This document shows, one piece after another, positions 16,893 to 24,451 of a DNA stretch of 64,000 bases. Source of the DNA: Spongiibacteraceae bacterium (GTDB lineage Bacteria > Pseudomonadota > Gammaproteobacteria > Pseudomonadales > Dasaniaceae); assembly GCA_028280715.1 (NCBI GenBank), contig JANQLG010000050.1, positions 1-64,000 of the forward strand. Direction: 5' to 3'. Each line of letters starts with the position of its first letter. The first letter of the stretch is position 1. Position numbers and translations under genes: made by a program. The notes beneath the pieces are model-generated. The model searched no databases and had not been told where the DNA came from. It saw only the letters and a program-made list of their open reading frames with translations.

Positions 16893-17110
16893 GGGGCTAG
16901 ATAGAATCTACCTTCTATACTCCGCGACTTCACTCAATTGAATCAAATTCAGCGATACAGCTGAATTTGATCTAATTGAGTGATGTGACAAGTGCGAAGC
17001 ACCTTTCACACCCATAAAACTCACCGACAGGTGAATTTTATGGGCTTGGTTAACGGGCACCTAAACCCGGGAAGCGACTACACTTCAACGTACTAGCTTC
17101 TATAAGCCCC
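16893..17110 (-). ncRNA. Retron msr-msd RNA
   Basis: A gene-free stretch directly ahead of the reverse transcriptase that folds as a retron RNA. The outer a1/a2 repeats pair: GGGGCT at the 5' end (17110-17105) with AGCCCC at the 3' end (16898-16893), then ATAGAA with TTCTAT after a small bulge. Inside are a CGGG/CCCG stem, a 15-bp stem with one wobble pair (17011-17044), a short UUCG-type hairpin (16985-17009), and a long hairpin of 23 bp with a two-base bulge and a 6-nt loop (16931-16982), the likely msd. An AGC next to a1 may supply the branching guanosine. Exact ends are not shown. Confidence 0.88.
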
Positions 17111-17113
17111 AAA

Positions 17114-17470
17114 TCAATTTACCTCATTTTTGTTAAGGTTGAAAGTTCTGCGATCTAGCAATTGTTTGCTAGGTATATAACCCTCATCAACACTCATTTT
17201 GTTTGAACGCATGTGTACAGGTATTTTTTTCCAGCTATAGTCTCCAACCTCATCCGGCAAAGACCTTGAAACAGCTTTATATCCTTTATCGCTTAAAGAT
17301 AAATTATATCCATTCTCTACAATATATTCGGAGGCCTTAAGCCGCTCCACACACTTACCGAATTCAGAAAGAGAAAGTCGAGATCTTCTATAAGCCGTGA
17401 AAGTATCTATATCACCTGAAGATTTAATCAAAACATTGAGAACGGCACGATCAATCTTACTAATCATCAC
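17114..17470 (-). CDS. Retron-linked winged-helix protein
   Basis: A 118-residue protein whose first 75 residues look like a winged-helix DNA-binding domain (RAVLNVLIKSSGDID, then LSEFGKCVERLKASEYI and a beta-hairpin). The tail is basic. Its start overlaps the stop of the phosphoribosyltransferase-like gene by 4 bp, and it ends 4 bp before the retron RNA. Described retron classes include ones with a phosphoribosyltransferase-like protein plus a winged-helix protein, which I recall as type III; this order fits. It may bind msDNA or regulate the operon. Confidence 0.75.
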   Translation of the reverse strand: MMISKIDRAVLNVLIKSSGDIDTFTAYRRSRLSLSEFGKCVERLKASEYIVENGYNLSLSDKGYKAVSRSLPDEVGDYSWKKIPVHMRSNKMSVDEGYIPSKQLLDRRTFNLNKNEVN

Positions 17471-18312
17471 AAAGCCCTATGCAAAAGAGTATCCCTTAAA
17501 GAATTATCTCTCAGAAATGGCCACCAAAAAATGGGGAAAACGTTATTAGGAGTATTACCATCCTCTCTTGAATAAAGAGCTTCAAGCTCACCATAACCTA
17601 AAGCTGGCAGTTCTATACCTTTATAATTCTCCGCCAGAATACCCTCAAGCTTCCTCATTAAATCAAGCTTTAATTGCAAGTCTTCACCTGAATAGAAGTC
17701 ACTAATACCTTTTTTCAAAGAGACAAAAGTAAACAAATCTATACCATTATCACGAACAATTTTTTCACCCTGTTCGGTCGAAACTAGAACCACAGCTGTG
17801 ATACTGTAATCATCAATTTTAGAACATTTAAACTGAGTCTTGATAGTTTTAACCCGCCCCAACAAAGTCTGACCAGAACCTACAAATTCATCTACTAGAA
17901 CAATATTTTTATGCTGAGGTGAACTTTTATATGTCCTTAAGGCTTTCTGGAAGTTATTCACCATTTTTTGGTTAAACCAACCTTTTTTGGATAATGCAAT
18001 TTTCAAATCGTAAATAATTAGCTGTGAGCTATCAGGTTGAGAATTACAAGCCATCGCAACAATCTGCGAATTTTCATCAGACAAACCTAAATCACTAATA
18101 ATTTTCTCTGCGAGCCGCTCAATATAATTAGAATAATCAACTCTTGAAAGATGCGTAATTCTATCAATCAGCTCTAAAATTAGGCTACGCTCTTCCTCAG
18201 ATTCACATTCTTGATACAAAAGACGAACTACTGCTTCTTCTTTTTCAAGAAGCCAGGGAAATTTTTTCATCAAATCAAAAACCAAACGGAAATGATCTCT
18301 AGTTAATCCCAT
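17467..18312 (-). CDS. Retron-linked phosphoribosyltransferase-like protein, likely effector
   Basis: A 281-residue protein with a type I phosphoribosyltransferase-like core. IVLVDEFVGSGQTL near residues 136-149 is the phosphate-ribose-binding loop, with the usual acidic pair varied to DE and followed by GSGQT. The first 100 residues are helical and unfamiliar. It is the first gene of the retron operon and is coupled to the winged-helix gene by a 4-bp overlap. In related retrons such a protein is thought to be the toxic effector, acting on a nucleotide or nucleic acid; the target here is not known. Confidence 0.78.
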   Translation of the reverse strand: MGLTRDHFRLVFDLMKKFPWLLEKEEAVVRLLYQECESEEERSLILELIDRITHLSRVDYSNYIERLAEKIISDLGLSDENSQIVAMACNSQPDSSQLIIYDLKIALSKKGWFNQKMVNNFQKALRTYKSSPQHKNIVLVDEFVGSGQTLLGRVKTIKTQFKCSKIDDYSITAVVLVSTEQGEKIVRDNGIDLFTFVSLKKGISDFYSGEDLQLKLDLMRKLEGILAENYKGIELPALGYGELEALYSREDGNTPNNVFPIFWWPFLRDNSLRDTLLHRAL

Positions 18313-18348
18313 AAAGCACTCTTCAATTAAAAGGCCCAGTATCTATTT

Positions 18349-18366
18349 GGAACAGATTTATTTCCC
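18349..18366. repeat. ACAGATTTATTT word upstream of the retron operon
   Basis: GGAACAGATTTATTTCCC lies 37 bp ahead of the retron operon and shares 12 bp with each arm of the inverted repeat at 14991-15036 past its other end. It may mark an old insertion boundary, or be chance in AT-rich DNA. Confidence 0.35.
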
Positions 18367-18532
18367 AAACACCTCTTTAATATGCTAACAAGGAAAAAAG
18401 CGAAATGATCAACATCAAAAGGAAGGCAACTACCACAAGAATTCCAAGTCACCAGCCCGCTACACTCCTATCCCTGCAAGCCTGTTTTACTTATTGGCAA
18501 CTAATAAACCACAGATTCATAACACAAACAAG

Positions 18533-18948
18533 CCATTAAGTTTATTTAATGGCTTTTGCTTTTGACCCTGAGCCCAGTTGGAGTCGGCGAGCAACGGAGG
18601 AAATTTACGGCCCTAAGAGCGACCGTATGTCTGAATCTTTAAAAGATTAAGTATCTTTTAAAGATGAGTTCGGATCGCGTGCCGCAAATTTCTGAGTAGC
18701 GCAGTGTACCCCGAAGGGGCGACGGATTCGGGTGGCCTTTCTTTTGGTTACTTTTCTTGATTCGCTTCGCTCACCCTTCGGGCCAACCTAAAGGTTGTTC
18801 AACGCACAAAGCGCTTTTGTGGCCACACAAAGAAAAGTGACTTGCCGCCGGGCAACCCCCGGCACGCTTTACAAAAGCAAATAAACTCGCCCAGCAGGGC
18901 GAAACCCTGCCCTCAAATCCCCTGCAATAACAAAGAAAAACAACTATC
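18533..18948 (-). repeat. Dispersed palindromic repeat, copy C
   Basis: Copy C runs opposite to A and B and fills the 690-bp gap upstream of the retron operon. Its central hairpin is a perfect 13-bp stem (18635-18647 with 18653-18665, 5-nt loop). At another hairpin tip, where copy F has GGGCATG, about 70 extra bases (18760-18830) carry further small palindromes, including CAACC/GGTTG at 18784-18797 and a near-perfect one at 18805-18821. Confidence 0.85.
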
Positions 18949-19002
18949 GCGTGCCAACAGTTCAATATTTCATGCTCTCTTCAACAACTCAACCATTAGC
19001 TC

Positions 19003-20253
19003 TTACTCCGAGACTGTTTTGATTACGATAGTATTAGTCAATGTTTTATGCACCGGACATTTATCCGCAATATCCAGCAATCGCTGCTTTTGTTCATCGG
19101 TAAGTTGATCACCTTCAATACGGATAGTTCGCTGTATGATATCCAGCATAGCTTCAGGGCTCAGATTGTCTTCGACATCACATTCACAATCTTTTACATG
19201 TTGTCTCGCGTGTTGCAAACTGACATAGATATCTTGCACTGGCCACTGTTTTCGATTGGCATACATACGCATAGTCATCGACGTGCAAGTGCCCAATGCC
19301 GCTAATAAATGCTCATAGGGATCGGGGCCAATGTTATCGCCACCTACGGATACCGGCTCATCGGCAAACCAGGCATGGTCATCACTGTAAACGGAGCGTG
19401 TAAAGCGCTGGTTTTTTTCTGCAACGAGCACGTGATTATTCGCCACCTCAGGCGTGGCCTCATTCAGTGCAGGTAAATACCGTTTTACCCAAGCACTTAA
19501 TGTATCAGCCACATATTCGGCATCGGCACTTTTCATTAATAGATGATCAGCATTATCCAAACTGACAAAACTTTTTGGATGATGAGCAGCCTGGTAAATT
19601 TTGGCCGCTTGCTCAATATTCACAATGGCATCAACCGGCGAATGAAAAAACAATTTTGCGCATTTAAGTTTTTTCACCTTTTCCAGTACAGAATGCTCAC
19701 GAATATCCTCTAGAAAATGTTTCTTGATAGTAAATTTACGCCCCGCCAAATTCACTTCGGCGACGCCTTGTTCTTCAATCAACTGAATCGAATTGCCAAA
19801 TTGATGGGCCACATGATCGGGTTCGGCAGGTGAGCCAATGGTGACCACCGCTTTAACATCAGATAGCTCAGCCGCTGCCGATAATACAGCTGTTCCACCC
19901 AAGCTATGACCAATTAAAATAGCCGGCGTTTGATATTCAGCCGCTAAATAATCTGCAGCGCTGATTAAGTCTTCGACATTGGAAGAAAAATTGGTATTGC
20001 CAAAATCACCATCACTACTGCCCAGCCCGGTAAAATCAAAACGCAGTACAGCAATACCTCTATTGGCGAGCGCTCTGGCAATGCGCGATGCTGAATTAAT
20101 ATCCTTACCACAGGTAAAACAATGAGCAAAAAGTGCGACGCCCTTTAGTTCTCCCTGGGTCAACTCCATCAACCCGGCCAGCTCAATACCCTCCTGGTTG
20201 CGGAAAGTCACTTTTTTTCTTTGACTGCGCATAACCTGATCCTCCTTCATCAA
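19003..20253 (-). CDS. Alpha/beta hydrolase-OsmC fusion protein
   Basis: A 416-residue two-domain protein. Residues 10-265 are an alpha/beta hydrolase with the nucleophile elbow GHSLGG near 115 and a HLLM-type histidine near 250. Residues 275-416 are an OsmC/YhfA-type domain with the two redox cysteines in LGTCTSMT and DKCPVHKTL, which in OsmC proteins reduce organic peroxides. This fusion order is known from other proteobacteria. It is cytosolic and monocistronic, with repeat copies C and D on its two sides. The substrate is not known; a link to oxidised lipids is inference. Confidence 0.88.
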   Translation of the reverse strand: MMKEDQVMRSQRKKVTFRNQEGIELAGLMELTQGELKGVALFAHCFTCGKDINSASRIARALANRGIAVLRFDFTGLGSSDGDFGNTNFSSNVEDLISAADYLAAEYQTPAILIGHSLGGTAVLSAAAELSDVKAVVTIGSPAEPDHVAHQFGNSIQLIEEQGVAEVNLAGRKFTIKKHFLEDIREHSVLEKVKKLKCAKLFFHSPVDAIVNIEQAAKIYQAAHHPKSFVSLDNADHLLMKSADAEYVADTLSAWVKRYLPALNEATPEVANNHVLVAEKNQRFTRSVYSDDHAWFADEPVSVGGDNIGPDPYEHLLAALGTCTSMTMRMYANRKQWPVQDIYVSLQHARQHVKDCECDVEDNLSPEAMLDIIQRTIRIEGDQLTDEQKQRLLDIADKCPVHKTLTNTIVIKTVSE

Positions 20254-20399
20254 TATGGGTAGTCATCACATTGATAGCACGCAAACCTATCTAATACGTT
20301 GTTTACCAAACTATCAATAATGCCTAAGGTCTGCGGACAGTCAACGCCACCATCCCATCAGATAAAGTGCATGTTAACCAACAACTGTTCTTAAATAAA

Positions 20400-20490
20400 A
20401 TGACTGCGAATAAAAGAAAAATGAGCTTGCCCAGCAGGGCTGGGCCCTGCACTCAAATCCACTGGGATAACAAAAAAGAATAACTTTTCT
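20400..20490 (-). repeat. Dispersed palindromic repeat, fragment D
   Basis: A short end fragment matching the distal part of copy C (the GCCCAGCAGGGC segment, then CACTCAAATCC and an AT-rich AACAAAAAAGAA run). The central hairpins are absent. It lies between the hydrolase-OsmC gene and the nucleotidyltransferase gene. Confidence 0.7.
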
Positions 20491-20543
20491 CGTTTTAACT
20501 CCCCATTTCACCAGTTAAGCTTTTGCCTTTTACATAACAATGA

Positions 20544-21077
20544 TTATTTTAATTCTGCAATAAACCTGGCGAATTTCTCCTGCATACCTTCCTGTTCAGA
20601 CCACCGTTTAATTTCCTTAAGGTCAACATCATTATCTTTAGCAATATTAATAGCCTGCTGCAACGATTGCTCATCGCGCCAGTGATAAAAGGCTGACAAT
20701 CTGTCTTTGCAACAATCCGTTGCACTTAATAGCACTAATGGCCCCAGGGGAGTATCGAGTTCTACAAAATGATGGACAGGCTCATCACCAATCGCAATCG
20801 GGCCAGTAGGAAACTCTATAAAATAGTCGGTATCAGGATGTTCAAAATAGCGGTTTCGTTCAGTAAACCCAATTTTAGATAATGACTTGGCTAGGCCTTT
20901 TCTTTTAACACTGTACTTCTGGATAAAATCTAAATCCCGCGTCTGGTACTCATTGTCGCTATATATACTGACGCAAGCCCCGCCAACCAAAACGACTGGC
21001 ATTCCCTCACCGGATAGATAGTTTGAGACAAAAGCGCACAACTCCATCATCGTCATATCCTTAACTGTTTTTATCAT
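20544..21077 (-). CDS. Nucleotidyltransferase-like protein, probable toxin partner
   Basis: A 177-residue protein with a nucleotidyltransferase core: VVLVGGACVSIYSD followed by TRDLDFI gives the GG...DxD pattern of AbiEii/MNT-type enzymes. The later segment DCCKDRLSAFYHWRDEQSLQQA resembles the helical part of the AbiEii/DUF6036-like group. It starts one base after the stop of a winged-helix protein gene. Such pairs act as toxin-antitoxin or abortive-infection systems in several families, but here that role is inferred from fold and order. Confidence 0.72.
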   Translation of the reverse strand: MIKTVKDMTMMELCAFVSNYLSGEGMPVVLVGGACVSIYSDNEYQTRDLDFIQKYSVKRKGLAKSLSKIGFTERNRYFEHPDTDYFIEFPTGPIAIGDEPVHHFVELDTPLGPLVLLSATDCCKDRLSAFYHWRDEQSLQQAINIAKDNDVDLKEIKRWSEQEGMQEKFARFIAELK

Positions 21078-21416
21078 TTACAACGGCTTCCCTTTTCTCC
21101 TTGGTCGACGACGATTACTGATCAGCACTTTCTTAATGTCAGGCGGGTAAAATTCAACAACCTTATCGAGCAATTGTTTGAGTTCTTTATACAACGCATA
21201 GCGCGGATTGAGCTTGTAGATACGTGTTCTTCCCTGTTGCTCGCTATAAAGAATGTTGGCTATCTCCAGTTTATCGAGCTGTTTTTGTATGGACGTTAAA
21301 CTCGCATCAAAGAACGCGGCTATTTCACGACCATAGCCACCTTCGCGCGCATTGATGTAGACCAACACCCGCTCTGCAGACTCATTGCCAAATAGTGCCT
21401 CAAACATAACGACCAA
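21078..21416 (-). CDS. Winged-helix regulator, probable antitoxin partner
   Basis: A 112-residue ArsR-like winged-helix protein: ERVLVYINAREGGYGREIAAFF, then a recognition-helix segment SLTSIQKQLDKLEIA and a wing with GRTRIYKLN. The tail is very basic (RRRPRRKGK). It is the first gene of a two-gene operon; its stop abuts the start of the nucleotidyltransferase gene. A 10-bp perfect inverted repeat lies immediately upstream, overlapping the likely promoter, so autoregulation by this protein is probable. Confidence 0.75.
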   Translation of the reverse strand: MVVMFEALFGNESAERVLVYINAREGGYGREIAAFFDASLTSIQKQLDKLEIANILYSEQQGRTRIYKLNPRYALYKELKQLLDKVVEFYPPDIKKVLISNRRRPRRKGKPL

Positions 21417-21423
21417 CCTAATA

Positions 21424-21456
21424 AATCATATGAACTATATAATAGCTCATATGATT
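21424..21456. promoter_or_regulatory. Probable operator of the winged-helix/nucleotidyltransferase operon
   Basis: Perfect inverted repeat AATCATATGA (21424-21433) and TCATATGATT (21447-21456) with a 13-bp AT-rich spacer, starting 7 bp ahead of the winged-helix gene. The spacer contains a TATTAT-like -10 on the minus strand, so a bound dimer would block transcription. Confidence 0.7.
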
Positions 21457-21479
21457 ACACTGTCAATGCGGCTCTTTTA

Positions 21480-21606
21480 AGCTTGTTTAATGGCTTTTGC
21501 TTTTGAACTTAGATCCCGTTGAAGTCGACGAGCAACCCCCGGCAATCTTTACAAAAGCAAATGAACTAGCCCAACAGGGCCAAACCCTACCCTCACTCCA
21601 ATAAAA
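21480..21606 (-). repeat. Dispersed palindromic repeat, internally deleted copy E
   Basis: Both ends of the repeat are present (GGCTTTTGCTTTTGAAC...GTCGACGAGCAA, then CCCCCGGCAATCTTTACAAAAGC) but the middle is gone. The join falls at a GCAAC that occurs on both sides of the missing segment in the full copies, as expected for a deletion at a short direct repeat. Confidence 0.8.
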
Positions 21607-21632
21607 AAACCATTGACAGCTATTATCATCTC

Positions 21633-21659
21633 GATAAAATGGACTACAGTCCGCTTATC
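21633..21659. promoter_or_regulatory. Candidate TetR-type operator
   Basis: ATGGACTACAGTCCG, with arms GGACT and AGTCC, sits inside a longer imperfect palindrome (GATAA... to ...TTATC), about 60 bp ahead of the enoyl-reductase-like gene. GGACT...AGTCC sites are familiar for TetR-family repressors of fatty-acid-type genes. The convergent TetR gene at 23040 is the likely binder. Confidence 0.5.
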
Positions 21660-21715
21660 ATCACTAAAATTACCAATCAAACAGCTCACTTGAAATAAAT
21701 ACGAGAACCAACCCT

Positions 21716-22945
21716 ATGGAAAATCAACCTCAATTTGACGTTATTGTGTGGGGAGCCACCGGCTTTTCAGGTCGCCCGGTTGTCGAATACCTGTATCAAC
21801 ATTATCGCGATGGCAGTTTACGTTGGGCTATGGCTGGCCGCGATAACGAAAAGCTTGAATCACTTCGCCGGGAGATCGGCGATGACAAGCAAGAGATTCC
21901 ATTGCTGATTGCCGAGAGTAATGACGAAACATCATTGCGGGAACTATGCCAACAAACCAAAGTTATCATCTCTACTGTTGGACCTTATGCCTGGCACGGT
22001 TCACTGCTGGTTAGGCTCTGCGCCGAAAACGGCACTCACTACTGTGATCTCACAGGCGAAGTGCAATGGATTCGACGTATGATCGATACACATCAGGAAA
22101 CAGCAGAAAAAACCGGCGCAAAGATTGTGCCCTGCTGTGGGTTTGATTCTATTCCATCCGATTTGGGTGTGTTTTTTCTACAGAATCATGCTCGGGAGAA
22201 ATTTGGTAAGCCACTACAATCTATTGACCTTTATGTAGTGGAGTTAGATGGAACCATGAGCGGCGGCACAGCACAAAGCCTGATCAACGTGATGGAGGAA
22301 TGTGATGCCGACCCTGATATCGACAAGCTGATTGCCCACCCTTACTGTCTGAACCCACTCCCCTTTAAAGAGTCACCTGCACAACCCGACTTGAGAAGCG
22401 CAGCCTTCGCACCGGATATCGGCCAATGGATTGCGCCATTTATTATGGCAGCCATTAACACCCGGGTTGTACAACGCAGTAATGCGCTAAGCGGTTATGC
22501 CTATGGTGACGATTTTACTTATCAGGAAATTGAAACCATGGGAGTCGGCGGCAAAGGTCGTTTCAAGGCAATGATGGCATCCTTTGCTTTGGGGTGTATT
22601 CTGGGCGGCTTGCGTTTTGGTCCCACCAGATGGTTTCTGAAAAATTTTGTGTTACCAAAAACCGGCGATGGCCCACCCGCTGTTGATCCGGCTGATCCCG
22701 GTTCTTACGAATTACTACTCATCGGCAAAACGGCTGACAATCAGCGCTTATCCGCTGTGGTCAAAGGTGATGCCGAGGCAGGGTATGGCAGCACACCCAA
22801 AATGCTGGCAGAAGCTGCCATTTGTTTAGCTAAAGATATCGATACTGATGTTAAAGGTGGATTCTGGACCCCGGCAACCGTGATGGGTAATCCACTTCTG
22901 GGGAGACTTCCTAAAGCCGGTGTCACCTTTGAGCTGGCTAACTAA
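21716..22945 (+). CDS. Saccharopine dehydrogenase-like oxidoreductase (trans-acting enoyl reductase type)
   Basis: A 409-residue NAD(P)-binding protein: the start VIVWGATGFSGRPVVEYL is the Rossmann loop GATGFSG. The middle, TGEVQWIRRMID and CCGFDSIPSDLGVFFL, is typical of the saccharopine dehydrogenase-like family that includes mycobacterial trans-acting enoyl reductases for lipid synthesis. It is therefore more likely to act on lipid-type substrates than in lysine metabolism. There is no signal peptide. A TetR-type site lies in its promoter, and a TetR gene follows convergently 94 bp after its end. Confidence 0.8.
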   Translation: MENQPQFDVIVWGATGFSGRPVVEYLYQHYRDGSLRWAMAGRDNEKLESLRREIGDDKQEIPLLIAESNDETSLRELCQQTKVIISTVGPYAWHGSLLVRLCAENGTHYCDLTGEVQWIRRMIDTHQETAEKTGAKIVPCCGFDSIPSDLGVFFLQNHAREKFGKPLQSIDLYVVELDGTMSGGTAQSLINVMEECDADPDIDKLIAHPYCLNPLPFKESPAQPDLRSAAFAPDIGQWIAPFIMAAINTRVVQRSNALSGYAYGDDFTYQEIETMGVGGKGRFKAMMASFALGCILGGLRFGPTRWFLKNFVLPKTGDGPPAVDPADPGSYELLLIGKTADNQRLSAVVKGDAEAGYGSTPKMLAEAAICLAKDIDTDVKGGFWTPATVMGNPLLGRLPKAGVTFELAN

Positions 22946-23039
22946 CCGGAAGTGATTGGCAGCTGTTTTTTGCGCCTGATTTATTTTGTTAGTCGCGCAA
23001 AATGGATAAAAAATAGTTATGAGTAATTGTGTGAGCAAC

Positions 23040-23642
23040 TTAAGCTTTTAACAACGCATTGACCAACCACTCGATGCGTTGTTCTTCGCGTTTGTTTTTC
23101 GCTTTGCTCGACTTAGGGCTGACCAGCATAATCGCCGGGATAATACTTGACGCAAACCAATCGCCATCGCGACCAGGCGCTGCCGACACATAGATGGCGG
23201 CAAGAATATCTTTCAACCACACCATTACCCCACTTTCCAGCCACCAATCCGCAGGCATATCTTCCTTCATAATAGTTGCCGATATCAGCTCTGCATGAGC
23301 CATGTTAAAACGCGTCAATGCCTTAACAAACCAAAGCAATAAACTTTCAGCCTCCATACCTTGTTCATTTTTCTGCATTAGTTCACGCTGCAACGCCAAA
23401 AAGTCATCGATGACTAACGCTTTTGCCAGAGCCCCTTTGTTTTCAAAGCGCCGGTACAATGTGCCTTTGCCAACACCCGCAGCGACAGCCAAATCTGACA
23501 TTTTTAATTCTTGAATGGTAATGGTTTCCAACATGCTGTGGGCATGATTAATAATCGTCAGCCGATTGCGGGCTGCATCGGAACGCTCTTCGGGAAAGTA
23601 TCCTTCCGGGAGGTACGCGGGCAAATCAGTTAATGTTGGCAT
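23040..23642 (-). CDS. TetR-family regulator
   Basis: A 200-residue TetR-type repressor. The DNA-binding domain spans residues 25-75, with LKMSDLAVAAGVGKGTLYRRFENKGAL as the helix-turn-helix. The C-terminal ligand half is helical with two tryptophan-rich stretches. It is convergent with the saccharopine-dehydrogenase-like gene, whose promoter holds a GGACT/AGTCC palindrome that I take as its target. The effector is unknown. Confidence 0.85.
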   Translation of the reverse strand: MPTLTDLPAYLPEGYFPEERSDAARNRLTIINHAHSMLETITIQELKMSDLAVAAGVGKGTLYRRFENKGALAKALVIDDFLALQRELMQKNEQGMEAESLLLWFVKALTRFNMAHAELISATIMKEDMPADWWLESGVMVWLKDILAAIYVSAAPGRDGDWFASSIIPAIMLVSPKSSKAKNKREEQRIEWLVNALLKA

Positions 23643-23736
23643 GTTTTACAGAAGCTAATAATACTCAAGGAACATAACTACGAAACAACAATATGAACAC
23701 TATGCCAGAATCTATAACACTAAACAAAGTATAGAA

Positions 23737-24060
23737 ACGGCAATGCTTTTTGTTTTTGACTTTGGGTCCCATTGGAGTCGGCGAGCAACGGAGGAAAATA
23801 ACGGTCATAAGAGCAACCGAATGTCTGAGCTATTTTTTGATTGAGTATCAAAAAATGGCGAGTTCGGATTGCGGCCGTTATTTTCCGAGTAGCACAGTGA
23901 ACCCGCAGGGCGACGGATTCGGGTGCCCTTTCTTTTGGTTACTTTTCTTTGGGCATGCAAAGAAAAGTGACTTGCCGCCGGGCAACCCCCGGCAACCTTT
24001 ACAAAAGAATATGAACTCGCCCAACAGGGCAAAACAGACAAAGAGAATAAATTTATTTTT
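23737..24060 (-). repeat. Dispersed palindromic repeat, copy F
   Basis: A nearly complete copy in the C orientation. The central hairpin is ATTTTTTGAT (23832-23841) with its complement (23847-23856) and a 5-nt loop. Around it, GGAAAATAACGG and CCGTTATTTTCC form a perfect 12-bp outer stem. It fills most of the gap between the TetR gene and the small membrane protein gene; frames across it are not credible. Confidence 0.85.
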
Positions 24061-24105
24061 CAGCAGGGCAATAAACGCTAACTATAGAACTTAGGACTGA
24101 AGGAG

Positions 24106-24294
24106 TTAGGAGGACACTTGATGCTTTTGATTGCTGTTTGTTGCTTCTATCGCTTCCAGCTTATCGAGAATCTCTCTCTGATTAGCCTTTAATTCGTACG
24201 CATAAGTAAAAATACCACCAATAGCCAATACGAGACTAATCGCTAGCGCCACGATGCCACACACTTCAGAAACGCCTAGTTTTTTCTTGCTCAT
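24106..24294 (-). CDS. Small single-helix membrane protein
   Basis: From the ATG at 24294, which has an AAGG ribosome site, this is a 62-residue protein with one clear membrane helix (about residues 8-32) and a short helical cytosolic or periplasmic tail ending in polar residues. The frame is open 17 codons further upstream, but that start lacks support. Function is unknown. It lies downstream of dnaA in the same direction, separated by about 155 bp. Confidence 0.55.
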   Translation of the reverse strand: MSKKKLGVSEVCGIVALAISLVLAIGGIFTYAYELKANQREILDKLEAIEATNSNQKHQVSS

Positions 24295-24451
24295 GACTGA
24301 CCTTCTATGAACGTCCATTAAAATGGTTATTGTGGCTACCAACATTGGCAGCCTGTATAAACATTTCGATTAAAATTTGTATATCCATCACTGTTCACAC
24401 TATTTGCTTTCATAGTCTCCATCTAAACTAATCGAGTATTTTTCCTGTTGT

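Noticed and set aside
23750-24094. A 114-codon plus-strand reading frame and a 78-codon minus-strand frame inside repeat copy F
   Set aside because: Repeat-derived translation with no protein-like composition.
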